Below are positions 1 through 6,224 of a stretch of 9,494 bases of DNA, piece by piece. The translations under genes were made by a program, and so were the position numbers. Source of the stretch: Caryophanales bacterium UBA5632 (GTDB lineage Bacteria; Bacillota_I; Bacilli_A; Izemoplasmatales; Hujiaoplasmataceae); contig DIJY01000001.1 of assembly GCA_002421405.1 (NCBI GenBank), forward strand, positions 1 through 9,494, given 5' to 3'. The notes beneath the pieces were generated by a model, which was not told where the DNA came from, did not search any database, and worked only from the letters and a program-made list of their open reading frames with translations. Each line of letters starts with the position of its first letter. Within the stretch, counting starts at the first letter, position 1.

Positions 1-2
1 AC

Positions 3-902
3 TTTTTAACAGATCATCGTTATAAACTCGAACACATTGACGTTTTTGTCGGTCGCGGCGGGATGTTAAAACCCTTAAAGAACTCCGGAACATATCTTGT
101 GACGAAACAAATGGTTGAAGATTTGACCTTTGGTCGCAACGGCTATCACGCTTCGAATTTAGGGGCAATTATTTGTTACGAACTCGCAGAGGGTTTGAAC
201 CGTCCGTCTTATATTGTCAATCCGGTTTCAATTGATGAAATGGAAGATTTAGCGAGAGTATCTGGGATAGCTGAAATTGAAAGAACATCGATATTCCATG
301 CTTTGAATCATAAAGCCATCGCCAAACGACACGCAAGATACGTGGGTCGTGATTATGACGAAATGACATTGATTGTGGCTCATTTAGGTGGCGGAATTTC
401 GGTGGGTCTTCATAAAAAAGGCCGCGTCATTGACGTTAATAACGCATTAGGTGGCGATGGCCCATTTTCACCTGAAAGAGCAGGGACAACACCAACTTAC
501 CCATTAGTCGATCTGTGTTTTTCAGGTAAATATAGCATCGATGAAATCAAAAAGAAACTCGCAGGTCAAGGTGGATTGGTCAGTTATTTGGGTACTTCAA
601 ACGGCCTTGAAATCAAAAGAAGAATTGAAGCCGGTGATAAAGTCGCTGAGTTTTACCTTCAAGCAATGGCTTATCAAGTCGCGAAGCAAATTGGCGCAAT
701 GTATTTTATCGCTTCAGGAAAAGTCGACGGCATCCTCTTAACGGGAGGGCTCGCCTACAATACGATGTTCATCGATATGATTCGATCCTATGTTAATCCG
801 ATTCAATCGATTCATGTCTATCCTGGCGAAGATGAAATGCGGGCTTTAGCCGAAGGTACCTTAAGAGTTTTGACGAAACAAGAAAAACTACAAGTCTATT
901 AA
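3..902 (+). CDS. buk: Butyrate kinase, 5'-truncated by the window edge
   Basis: Transfers phosphate between butyryl-phosphate and ADP, making ATP and butyrate in the last step of butyrate fermentation (or the reverse reaction for fatty-acid use); cytosolic, ASKHA-fold acetokinase family. The frame is open from base 3, and the residues before the first ATG (63) already match the family (IDVFVGRGG then MLKPL), so that ATG is internal. About 299 residues are visible; family members are about 355-360, so roughly 55-60 N-terminal residues lie outside the window. Visible motifs are HASNLGA, the phosphate-binding HLGGGISVG (about residues 127-135 of the visible part), NALGGDGPFSPERAG and, near the C terminus, LTGGLAYN, all typical of Buk. 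Its usual partner, phosphotransbutyrylase (ptb), would be expected upstream and cannot be seen. A terminator follows directly. Acetate kinase is less likely because the GDGPFSPERAG segment is Buk-like. Confidence 0.95.
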   Translation, partial: FLTDHRYKLEHIDVFVGRGGMLKPLKNSGTYLVTKQMVEDLTFGRNGYHASNLGAIICYELAEGLNRPSYIVNPVSIDEMEDLARVSGIAEIERTSIFHALNHKAIAKRHARYVGRDYDEMTLIVAHLGGGISVGLHKKGRVIDVNNALGGDGPFSPERAGTTPTYPLVDLCFSGKYSIDEIKKKLAGQGGLVSYLGTSNGLEIKRRIEAGDKVAEFYLQAMAYQVAKQIGAMYFIASGKVDGILLTGGLAYNTMFIDMIRSYVNPIQSIHVYPGEDEMRALAEGTLRVLTKQEKLQVY

Positions 903-907
903 TTCAT

Positions 908-936
908 ACTTTCGAAGCGATTCGGAAGTTTTTTTT
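908..936 (+). terminator. Intrinsic terminator of buk
   Basis: A 9-bp stem (908-916 with 921-929, one G-U pair) closes a GCGA tetraloop of the stable GNRA type and runs straight into eight T residues. It begins 5 nt after the buk stop and separates buk from the NAD-salvage operon. Confidence 0.9.
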
Positions 937-950
937 ATCAAAACTTTGGG

Positions 951-979
951 TTTCGAAGCAAGCAAATCTATGATATAAT
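951..979 (+). promoter_or_regulatory. Extended -10 promoter of the NAD-salvage operon
   Basis: A perfect TATAAT at 974-979 is preceded by TG and one base (971-973), giving an extended -10. The -35 position (951-956, TTTCGA) is a poor match at 17-bp spacing, as is common for extended -10 promoters. It lies about 30 nt upstream of the pncA start and after the buk terminator. No operator for a known NAD regulator was recognised, although a TTTCGAAGC direct repeat (910-918, 951-959) touches the -35. Confidence 0.7.
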
Positions 980-993
980 AAAAGTGACAACAT

Positions 994-1000
994 AAGGGAG
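994..1000 (+). promoter_or_regulatory. Ribosome-binding site deciding the pncA start
   Basis: AAGGGAG at 994-1000 lies 8 nt before the ATG at 1009. The other in-frame candidates (GTG 1000, ATG 1003) overlap it or sit only 2 nt away, so 1009 is the likely start. Confidence 0.8.
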
Positions 1001-1008
1001 TGATGCAT

Positions 1009-1548
1009 ATGAAAAGATGTTTAATTGTCGTCGACTTTCAAAATGATTTCGTTGACGGAACCCTCGGATTCAATGATGCGAAAAAACTTGAACCGATAAT
1101 TGTAAAAAAAATTGAAGAAGCGATTACCACGGGCGTCGAATTATATTTTACCCTCGATACCCATTCTGATGACTATTTGCAAACAGATGAAGGGAAAAAC
1201 CTTCCCATCATTCATTGCGTTAAAGGCACTAAGGGCCATGATTTATATGGCAGAACCAGCAATTATTTGACCATTGCTCGAAAAGTCATTGAAAAACGTA
1301 CATTTGGTTCGCTTGAATTGGCTGAAATACTAAAAGAAAAGAATTATTCCGAAGTTGAATTATGCGGTTTAGTTTCGAACATTTGTGTTTTATCCAACGC
1401 TGTCTTAGCAAAAGCAGCGTTACCCAATGCGAAAATTATCGTTGATCGCAACGCCACCGCTAGTTCTAATTTCGACCTCCATAAGAAAGCGCTGGAAGTC
1501 ATGAAAGGCTTCCATGTCGAAATCGTGGGAATCGATGGAAAAAAATAA
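1009..1548 (+). CDS. pncA: Nicotinamidase (isochorismatase-like cysteine hydrolase)
   Basis: Hydrolyses nicotinamide to nicotinate and ammonia, the first step of nicotinamide salvage to NAD; cytosolic. The protein is 179 aa, usual for bacterial PncA. The catalytic triad is visible as Asp9 (VVDFQNDF), Lys96 (EKRTFGS) and Cys126 (GLVSNICV, with the preceding V-S at the family's cis-peptide position). Likely metal ligands are Asp50 and His52 in the DTH motif, with Glu61 and His69 as the remaining candidates, a spacing like that of streptococcal nicotinamidase. Function is strongly supported by context: the next gene, overlapping this one by 14 nt, uses the product nicotinate. It is the first gene of a three-gene unit behind an extended -10 promoter. 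A generic isochorismatase-family hydrolase is the alternative, but the neighbour makes nicotinamidase the better call. Confidence 0.9.
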   Translation: MKRCLIVVDFQNDFVDGTLGFNDAKKLEPIIVKKIEEAITTGVELYFTLDTHSDDYLQTDEGKNLPIIHCVKGTKGHDLYGRTSNYLTIARKVIEKRTFGSLELAEILKEKNYSEVELCGLVSNICVLSNAVLAKAALPNAKIIVDRNATASSNFDLHKKALEVMKGFHVEIVGIDGKK

Positions 1549-2974
1549 ATTAGCACTCATCGCAGATTTTTATGAATTAACCATGGCTGCAGGTTATTTT
1601 GCATCCGGAAAGCAAGCTGAAATCGCTTATTTTGACTTATTTTTTAGAACCATTCCCGATGGGGGCGGATACGCCGTCGCCGCGGGTCAAAGTGAAGTAA
1701 TCGATTATTTAATGAATTTGAAATTTAACGCCGACGATATCGACTTCTTACGTAGCAAAAACATGTTTTCTGAAGCGTTTTTAACTTATTTGAAAACTTT
1801 CAAATTTTCGGGTGACGTTTGGATGGTCAAAGAAGGTTCAGTCGTTTTCCCCAATGAACCGTTAGCCATTGTCCGGGCAAACATCATCGAAGCACAATTG
1901 ATTGAAACCTATCTATTACTGCAAATGAACCATCAATCCTTAATCGCCACAAAAGCTTCTCGTATCGTTCGAGCGGCACAAGGCAGACCGATTATGGAAT
2001 TTGGGGCTAGACGCGCACACGGAGTCGATTCAGCACTGCTGGGCGCAAAAGCCGCTTACATTGGTGGCGTATATGGCACCAGTTTGGCGAAAGCCGATCA
2101 ACTGTATCAAATACCGGCCTTAGGAACAATGGCTCACTCATGGGTTCAAATGTTTAACAGTGAATTAGAAGCGTTTATCGAATATGCGAAAAGTTATCCA
2201 AACAACGCGACGTTTTTAGTCGATACCTATAATGTTTTAAAAAGTGGGGTTCCTAACGCCATTTTAGCGATTCAAACGGTGCTTTGGCCCAAGGGCATCA
2301 AAACGGCTGGCATTCGTATTGATTCAGGCGATTTGACTTATCTCTCCAAAGAAGCGAGAAAATTACTCGATGAAGCGGGATGCGAAGCGGTTAAAATTGT
2401 CGTATCGAATTCGCTCGATGAGTGGATTATTACTGAATTACTGATCCAAGGCGCAAAGATAGATTCTTTTGGCGTTGGCGAACGATTAATCACCGCCAAA
2501 TCAGAGCCGGTTTTTGGTGGCGTCTATAAACTCGTCGCCACTGAAAAAAACGGGAAGATCGAACCCAAGATTAAAATCTCAGAAAACCCAGAAAAAATGA
2601 CGAATCCACATTTTAAACAGGTTTATCGCATCTTCGATCGTCAAACCAACAAAGCTTTGGCTGATTTGGTAACTGTCTTTGATGAAGTCATTGATGAAAC
2701 AATGCCGCTTGAGATATTTGACCCCACTTTGATCCATAAAAGAAAGCTATTAACCGATTTTTATGTTGAAAAGCGGTTGCACCAAGTGATTGCATCAGGC
2801 GTCGTAAAGATTGAACCGATGACTTTAGAAGCCGCAAGAAACCATTTACGCAAAGAACTAGATCAGATGTGGGACGAAGTGAAGCGATTTGCAAACCCCC
2901 ATCAGTATTATGTCGATTTATCAGACAAACTTTGGAACATTCGAAAAACAATGATTGAAAATTCAATCCGATAG
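1535..2974 (+). CDS. pncB: Nicotinate phosphoribosyltransferase
   Basis: Converts nicotinate and PRPP to nicotinate mononucleotide, with ATP hydrolysis, in the Preiss-Handler salvage route to NAD; cytosolic. The protein is 479 aa, within the usual range for Firmicutes NAPRTases. Visible family motifs are the N-terminal DFYELTMAAGYF (11-22), EFGARRAHG (155-163), ALGTMAHSWV (195-204) with His201 as the expected phosphorylated histidine, LVDTYN (228-233), RIDSGDL (261-267), VSNSLDEW (290-297) and FGVGERLITAKSEP (312-325). The start at 1535 is chosen because family members begin a few residues before the DFYELTM block and a GTGGGA sits 4 nt upstream. An in-frame ATG at 1514 (7 residues longer, weak AAAGG upstream) cannot be excluded. 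Either start overlaps the end of pncA, which suggests translational coupling. Confidence 0.96.
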   Translation: MEKNKLALIADFYELTMAAGYFASGKQAEIAYFDLFFRTIPDGGGYAVAAGQSEVIDYLMNLKFNADDIDFLRSKNMFSEAFLTYLKTFKFSGDVWMVKEGSVVFPNEPLAIVRANIIEAQLIETYLLLQMNHQSLIATKASRIVRAAQGRPIMEFGARRAHGVDSALLGAKAAYIGGVYGTSLAKADQLYQIPALGTMAHSWVQMFNSELEAFIEYAKSYPNNATFLVDTYNVLKSGVPNAILAIQTVLWPKGIKTAGIRIDSGDLTYLSKEARKLLDEAGCEAVKIVVSNSLDEWIITELLIQGAKIDSFGVGERLITAKSEPVFGGVYKLVATEKNGKIEPKIKISENPEKMTNPHFKQVYRIFDRQTNKALADLVTVFDEVIDETMPLEIFDPTLIHKRKLLTDFYVEKRLHQVIASGVVKIEPMTLEAARNHLRKELDQMWDEVKRFANPHQYYVDLSDKLWNIRKTMIENSIR

Positions 2975-2983
2975 GAGATAAAT

Positions 2984-3754
2984 ATGAAATTTTTAACATT
3001 TAATGTCAGAATTGATGTCGAGTCCGATGGTGAAAATGCCTGGAAAAATCGGATAAAATCAGTCGCCGAAGTCCTCAATAAGGGCGATTACTTTGTGGTA
3101 GGCCTGCAAGAACCCAATGAATTGATGCTTGATGCATTACTCAAAGAAAGTCGCAAGTACCGTTGTGCGGGTGAGCCGAGAGATCCAAACGGTGAAATGA
3201 CACCCATTCTTTATCAAGTTGAAAAAGTTCGCTTACTCACGAATGAAACGTTGTGGCTTTCTGATACCAAAAAAATACAATCCAAATTTACCGATTCGAA
3301 CTTCAATCGCATCGCAACGGTAGCGATATTCGAAGCCAATCAGTCGTACGAAATGTTTCGTTTTGTCAACACGCATTTGGACTACGCCAATCCCGATGTC
3401 CAAAAAAGACAGATGGAAGTCTTAATCAAACATTTAAACAAACAATCCAGTGCCAAACGGTTACCGACCATCATTGTGGGCGATTTTAACGCGAAGTTAA
3501 ATGACCCCGTCAATGAATACATCAAAACCGTTTCGCTCGGTAAAAGTAAATTGACTTCCGTCTATGGAACGGAAAACCCCCAAGCAACTTTCCATAATTT
3601 TAAAGGGACCGTTGAAGGCGAACCCATTGACTACGTTTATTACACAGAACAATTTCAAAAAGAATCACAAGTGGTCATTCGCGACAAATTTTTTCAAGTT
3701 TATCCAAGCGATCACTATCCCGTTGAGTTTTCACTCAATTTTATCAAGAAGTAA
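2984..3754 (+). CDS. Endonuclease/exonuclease/phosphatase-family metal-dependent hydrolase (COG3568-like)
   Basis: A member of the DNase I/Mg-dependent phosphodiesterase fold, whose relatives cleave nucleic acids, sphingomyelin, inositol phosphates or other phosphoesters; the substrate here is unknown. All core motifs are present in order in 256 aa: Asn7 (LTFNVR), Glu43 (GLQEP), WLSDT (91-95), His131-Asp133 (NTHLD), Asp167-Asn169 (GDFN), TFHNFKG (202-208), Asp216 (IDYVYY) and Asp243-His244 (PSDHYPV). The first catalytic motif starts at residue 4, leaving no room for a signal peptide, so the protein should be cytosolic. It is the last gene of the NAD-salvage unit: its Shine-Dalgarno AGGAG (2973-2977) overlaps the pncB stop, with the ATG 6 nt later, so it is surely co-transcribed. 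This placement hints at a nucleotide or phosphoester role but does not prove it. A terminator overlaps its stop codon. Confidence 0.9.
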   Translation: MKFLTFNVRIDVESDGENAWKNRIKSVAEVLNKGDYFVVGLQEPNELMLDALLKESRKYRCAGEPRDPNGEMTPILYQVEKVRLLTNETLWLSDTKKIQSKFTDSNFNRIATVAIFEANQSYEMFRFVNTHLDYANPDVQKRQMEVLIKHLNKQSSAKRLPTIIVGDFNAKLNDPVNEYIKTVSLGKSKLTSVYGTENPQATFHNFKGTVEGEPIDYVYYTEQFQKESQVVIRDKFFQVYPSDHYPVEFSLNFIKK

Positions 3755-3777
3755 GCGGACTCCCATCCGCTTTTTTT
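3753..3777 (+). terminator. Intrinsic terminator of the NAD-salvage operon
   Basis: A 7-bp stem AAGCGGA/TCCGCTT (3753-3759 with 3766-3772) with a 6-nt loop is followed by T's to 3777. The left arm overlaps the stop codon of the preceding hydrolase gene. Confidence 0.88.
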
Positions 3778-3905
3778 AATAATATCGCTCAAATTAGCCG
3801 TAATAACTGATATCGATATTATGATGATTCTTCGTAATAAATTTATTAAAACCACCGTTATTATATAATTTTTTCAAATTGAACCATGGCTTGTAAATTT
3901 GCTAC

Positions 3906-3961
3906 TGAAGGCTTAGAATAATAATGAAAATTAGTTGTTGAAATGCTTTGACAAGCCTTCA
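3906..3961. repeat. 9-bp inverted repeat flanking the kinase -35 element
   Basis: TGAAGGCTT at 3906-3914 is exactly complementary to AAGCCTTCA at 3953-3961, with 38 nt between them. The right arm overlaps the last base of the -35 and most of the adjacent spacer. It could be a two-site operator, or chance in AT-rich DNA. Confidence 0.4.
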
Positions 3962-3976
3962 TTTCTTGTTTATAAT
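3948..3976 (+). promoter_or_regulatory. Perfect-consensus housekeeping promoter of the kinase operon
   Basis: TTGACA (3948-3953), a 17-bp spacer and TATAAT (3971-3976): both hexamers match the sigma-A consensus with ideal spacing. Transcription should start near 3983-3985, which places the hairpin at 3986-3999 at the very 5' end of the mRNA. It drives the deoxynucleoside kinase and probably the HExxH gene. Confidence 0.93.
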
Positions 3977-3985
3977 AAACTCAAA

Positions 3986-3999
3986 GCGGACTTTTCCGC
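3986..3999 (+). promoter_or_regulatory. 5'-terminal mRNA hairpin in the kinase leader
   Basis: GCGGA (3986-3990) and TCCGC (3995-3999) form a 5-bp GC-rich stem with a 4-nt loop, starting within a few nucleotides of the predicted transcription start. There is no T-tract after it, so it is not a terminator, and it ends 15 nt before the ribosome-binding site, so it should not block translation. A 5'-terminal stem of this kind typically protects mRNA from 5'-end-dependent decay; that role is inferred. Confidence 0.6.
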
Positions 4000-4026
4000 A
4001 TCCAAAATATGATAGCGAGGTATCTT

Positions 4027-4647
4027 ATGCGAATTGGAATCATTGGACCAATCGGTTCTGGAAAGTCATTACTATCGAAGAAACTAGCAAAGCATTATGG
4101 ATCCACGCTGCTTGAGGAACCGGTCGAAAAAAACGAGTATCTCCCTTATTTTTATAGTGACAAAGAAACGTTTGCGATGCTTTCACAAAATGCTTTCTAC
4201 AGCTCTTTGTTTCTAATGATGTGGAAAACCAAAGAGTTAGATTCCGTTGTCTGTGATTCAACCCTCTTTTCAAATCTTGTCTTTACTGAACTGTTACGAT
4301 TAGATGGGACGATGTCGGCGATGGAAGTAGCACTTACGTATGCGATCGCTGATGAACATCTTAAAAGAATACCCGACGTTGATTTGCACATCGTCATTGA
4401 ACGTCCGACGGAACAATTGTTCGAAAATGTTAAAAAACGCGGTCGGTCAATTGAACAAAATCAACAGGAATACTTAACATTCCATTATGCCAATTATTAC
4501 AATGTCTTAAGACGAATATTCAAAAACTATAAGGTCCCCGAATCGAGAATCTTATGGTTGCCAATTCATGATATGAACAATCCGACTGAATTTAAAAACA
4601 TTACCGATGAAATTGAAAGAAGATACGCCTTACTAAACCAAAAATAG
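4027..4647 (+). CDS. Deoxynucleoside kinase (dCK/dGK family)
   Basis: Phosphorylates a deoxynucleoside to its 5'-monophosphate using ATP, for dNTP salvage; cytosolic. The protein is 206 aa, normal for bacterial dNKs. Seen: P-loop GPIGSGKS (7-14), the EEPVEKNEYLP block (30-40) with the substrate/catalytic Glu31, Gln54 in the SQNAF segment, DST at 77-79 where the family usually has D/E-R-S, VIERP (123-127), and an arginine-rich lid KKRGRSIEQ (136-144). The DST variant lacks the motif arginine; whether that is normal for this subgroup I cannot tell. The start at 4027 follows GCGAGG (4015-4020) by 6 nt and gives the usual short run-in to the P-loop; the upstream in-frame ATG at 4009 has no ribosome-binding site. 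First gene of a likely two-gene operon, 44 nt ahead of the next. The base specificity (dA, dG or dC) cannot be read from the sequence. Confidence 0.9.
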   Translation: MRIGIIGPIGSGKSLLSKKLAKHYGSTLLEEPVEKNEYLPYFYSDKETFAMLSQNAFYSSLFLMMWKTKELDSVVCDSTLFSNLVFTELLRLDGTMSAMEVALTYAIADEHLKRIPDVDLHIVIERPTEQLFENVKKRGRSIEQNQQEYLTFHYANYYNVLRRIFKNYKVPESRILWLPIHDMNNPTEFKNITDEIERRYALLNQK

Positions 4648-4691
4648 GCTTTTTGCACACCCCATAAACGACATATCTTTTAAGGAGCACT

Positions 4692-5207
4692 ATGATTACA
4701 ATCTTTGCCTTACAACAAATCGAAAACCAATTAGCGAAAATCCAAGACCGAAAAGCTTGTGAAATCAGAGCTGGCGTCTTCCCTAAAACCTTCATGGAAA
4801 TCTTTGCGATGTACAATCGCCTCGACAACGAAATTATCTTCAATAAAGAAATCGTTTACGACGCGCCTGAACACGAAGTTGTGATTACTTTAATTCATGA
4901 GAGCCGTCATGCGTATCAATGGAATCGAATCAATCATCCCAAAAAAGCAATTGAACCAAAAGAACTCATCGAAAAATGGAAAAAAGAATTTGAATTTTTC
5001 TCGCCCACCGATCAAGCGCAAACTGAAGCAGATTACTTGAAAATGGCGATTGAAATCGATGCAATTGCTTACACCCATTTAACGATGATGCAATTGACGA
5101 ATGAAAAAACCGTGATTCCCAATTTAGTCAAAAAAGAAGTTGCCGCACGGATGGCTGACATTGAAAAGTTTGAAATTCCGCTCTATCAAAAACACATGAA
5201 AGGATGA
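4692..5207 (+). CDS. Small HExxH putative zinc-metallopeptidase-like protein, function unknown
   Basis: A 171-aa protein I cannot name. Its central feature is HESRH at residues 69-73 in the context LIHESRHAYQW, which fits an HExxH zinc-binding helix. An EIDAIAYT helix at 121-128 follows and could give the third ligand (Glu121), as in gluzincins. A charged, lysine- and glutamate-rich stretch (86-105) lies between the two. There is no signal peptide or membrane segment, so the protein is presumably cytosolic. AAGGAG (4682-4687) is 4 nt before the ATG. The gene begins 44 nt after the deoxynucleoside kinase with no terminator or clear promoter between, so it is probably in the same operon. It ends in TGA just before a terminator, which also argues that TGA is a stop here. 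Peptidase activity is inference; the motif could serve another zinc-dependent role. Confidence 0.8.
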   Translation: MITIFALQQIENQLAKIQDRKACEIRAGVFPKTFMEIFAMYNRLDNEIIFNKEIVYDAPEHEVVITLIHESRHAYQWNRINHPKKAIEPKELIEKWKKEFEFFSPTDQAQTEADYLKMAIEIDAIAYTHLTMMQLTNEKTVIPNLVKKEVAARMADIEKFEIPLYQKHMKG

Positions 5208-5240
5208 AAAAGACGCCATTTGATTTGGCGTCTTTCTTTT
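5208..5240. terminator. Bidirectional intrinsic terminator between convergent genes
   Basis: A perfect 10-bp stem (5209-5218 with 5226-5235, core AAAGACGCCA) with a 7-nt loop. It is followed by TTTCTTTT on the plus strand and by a T-run on the minus strand (the A's at 5207-5211), so it can end both the plus-strand kinase operon and the minus-strand SDR gene. It fills the whole gap between the two stop codons. Confidence 0.92.
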
Positions 5241-6176
5241 CTATTGTTGGTTTTGAAACCATTCGATCGTATCTCGAACGGTCTCTTCAAAGGGGATGGG
5301 TTCAACCTTTAAATGTTTGACCATTCGTTGGTTGACATAATGGTAATTTTCTTGAACGGCATCGATCATAACGTTGGAAATGTCTTTGAAAAATAAAGCT
5401 CCAAATTTAGCGATAAATCGTGGAAATCCAATCAATATTTTATTCTGATTTGATATTTTTGCGATCATTTGATAAAACTCTTTAATCGTGTGTTCATGCG
5501 CCGCTAAGATATATGAACCCTCTTGATTTGTCACAGTTAAAGCATGAATGGCTTTCGCGCAATCCCTGACATCAATAAAATTGTAGCCGCCCCGAATATA
5601 AGGCAAAATCTTTTTACGGCTCGCTTTCATGATTTCATGACCCGCCGCAGACGGTTTGTAATCATGGACGCCAATCACTGCTGAAGGATAGACAATCGCT
5701 CCTTTTAACAGCCCTTGATTGATTTTGTCTTGCACATAGGCCGTTCCTTCGGCTTTTGCTTTGGCATAATGGCTTTTTATTTTAGATAAATCAAAGGCGT
5801 TGGGTTCAAAGATTGGATCAGAATTTTTCGGTTTATTAATGGCATCAACCGAAGAAACATAAATCAGACGAATATGATTTTCAACACAAAAATCGACAAT
5901 CGTAAACGTTCCTTGGATATTGACGAAGGTACTTTCATCTTTCAGTCTTTTCGTTAAATCAATCACGCCCGCACAATGAATCAAGACATCGCCTGATTTT
6001 AAGTGTGATTTTAAAAAATCATCATGAAAAATATCACCGATATGAGACAAGACAGGCAAGCCTTCAATGGCTTTTCCAAGTTTTCTCAATAGTAATTCAC
6101 AAGGGGTATCATTTTTGATAAATTCACGAACAACATTGTTGCCAATATGTCCGGTCGCTCCTGTAATATAAATCAT
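5241..6176 (-). CDS. NAD(P)-dependent epimerase/dehydratase-like extended SDR
   Basis: A Rossmann-fold oxidoreductase of the extended short-chain dehydrogenase group, closest in look to dihydroflavonol-4-reductase/3-beta-HSD-type proteins; substrate unknown, probably a carbonyl or sugar-derived compound; cytosolic. In 311 aa the cofactor motif GATGHIG (6-12) is N-terminal, HCAG (67-70) follows, the catalytic serine region is YVSSVDA (106-112) and the active-site Tyr137-Lys141 appears as YAKAK. The C-terminal part carries FIDVRDCAKAI (200-210), usual for this group. The start at 6176 is chosen because GGAGGG (6185-6180 on this strand) lies 3 nt before it and the protein then begins directly at the beta-strand leading to the glycine motif; an upstream ATG at 6194 would place this ribosome-binding site inside the gene. 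Divergent from the aldehyde dehydrogenase, so the two may be co-regulated. Confidence 0.9.
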   Translation of the reverse strand: MIYITGATGHIGNNVVREFIKNDTPCELLLRKLGKAIEGLPVLSHIGDIFHDDFLKSHLKSGDVLIHCAGVIDLTKRLKDESTFVNIQGTFTIVDFCVENHIRLIYVSSVDAINKPKNSDPIFEPNAFDLSKIKSHYAKAKAEGTAYVQDKINQGLLKGAIVYPSAVIGVHDYKPSAAGHEIMKASRKKILPYIRGGYNFIDVRDCAKAIHALTVTNQEGSYILAAHEHTIKEFYQMIAKISNQNKILIGFPRFIAKFGALFFKDISNVMIDAVQENYHYVNQRMVKHLKVEPIPFEETVRDTIEWFQNQQ

Positions 6177-6179
6177 AAG

Positions 6180-6185
6180 CCCTCC
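6180..6185 (-). promoter_or_regulatory. Ribosome-binding site deciding the SDR start
   Basis: Minus-strand GGAGGG lies 3 nt before the ATG at 6176. It falls between the two candidate in-frame ATGs and so favours the downstream one. Confidence 0.8.
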
Positions 6186-6192
6186 ACAATTC

Positions 6193-6204
6193 AATACTAG
6201 TATT
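6193..6204. promoter_or_regulatory. Perfect 12-bp palindrome, candidate operator of the divergent promoters
   Basis: AATACTAGTATT is its own reverse complement. It overlaps the -10 hexamer and predicted start site of the minus-strand SDR promoter and lies about 24 bp from the -10 of the plus-strand promoter. This is a typical place for a dimeric repressor site; no regulator gene is in the window. Confidence 0.45.
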
Positions 6205-6210
6205 ATATCA
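6202..6210 (-). promoter_or_regulatory. Extended -10 promoter of the SDR gene
   Basis: On the minus strand TATAAT (6207-6202) is preceded by TGA (6210-6208), an extended -10. The -35 position (6230-6225) has no good match and overlaps the -10 of the opposite promoter. Confidence 0.65.
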
Positions 6211-6224
6211 AATATTAAAGACTG

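Noticed and set aside
910..959. Direct repeat TTTCGAAGC (910-918 and 951-959) near the pncA promoter
   Set aside because: One copy is part of the buk terminator stem, which explains it; the second copy alone is not enough to call an operator.
3779..3848. AT-rich inverted repeats: ATAATATCG/CGATATTAT (3779-3787, 3814-3822) and a 14-bp palindrome at 3835-3848
   Set aside because: Almost pure A/T palindromes are common by chance in such DNA, and they are not placed next to a promoter or followed by a T-tract.
3821..3868. A 15-codon ATG frame in the gap before the kinase, and another of 11 codons at 3886
   Set aside because: Neither has a ribosome-binding site, and the residues simply reflect AT-rich sequence.
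5205..5207. Possible use of TGA as tryptophan, as in Mycoplasma-type code
   Set aside because: Reading through would enter the terminator hairpin directly, and the tryptophan codons I checked are TGG.
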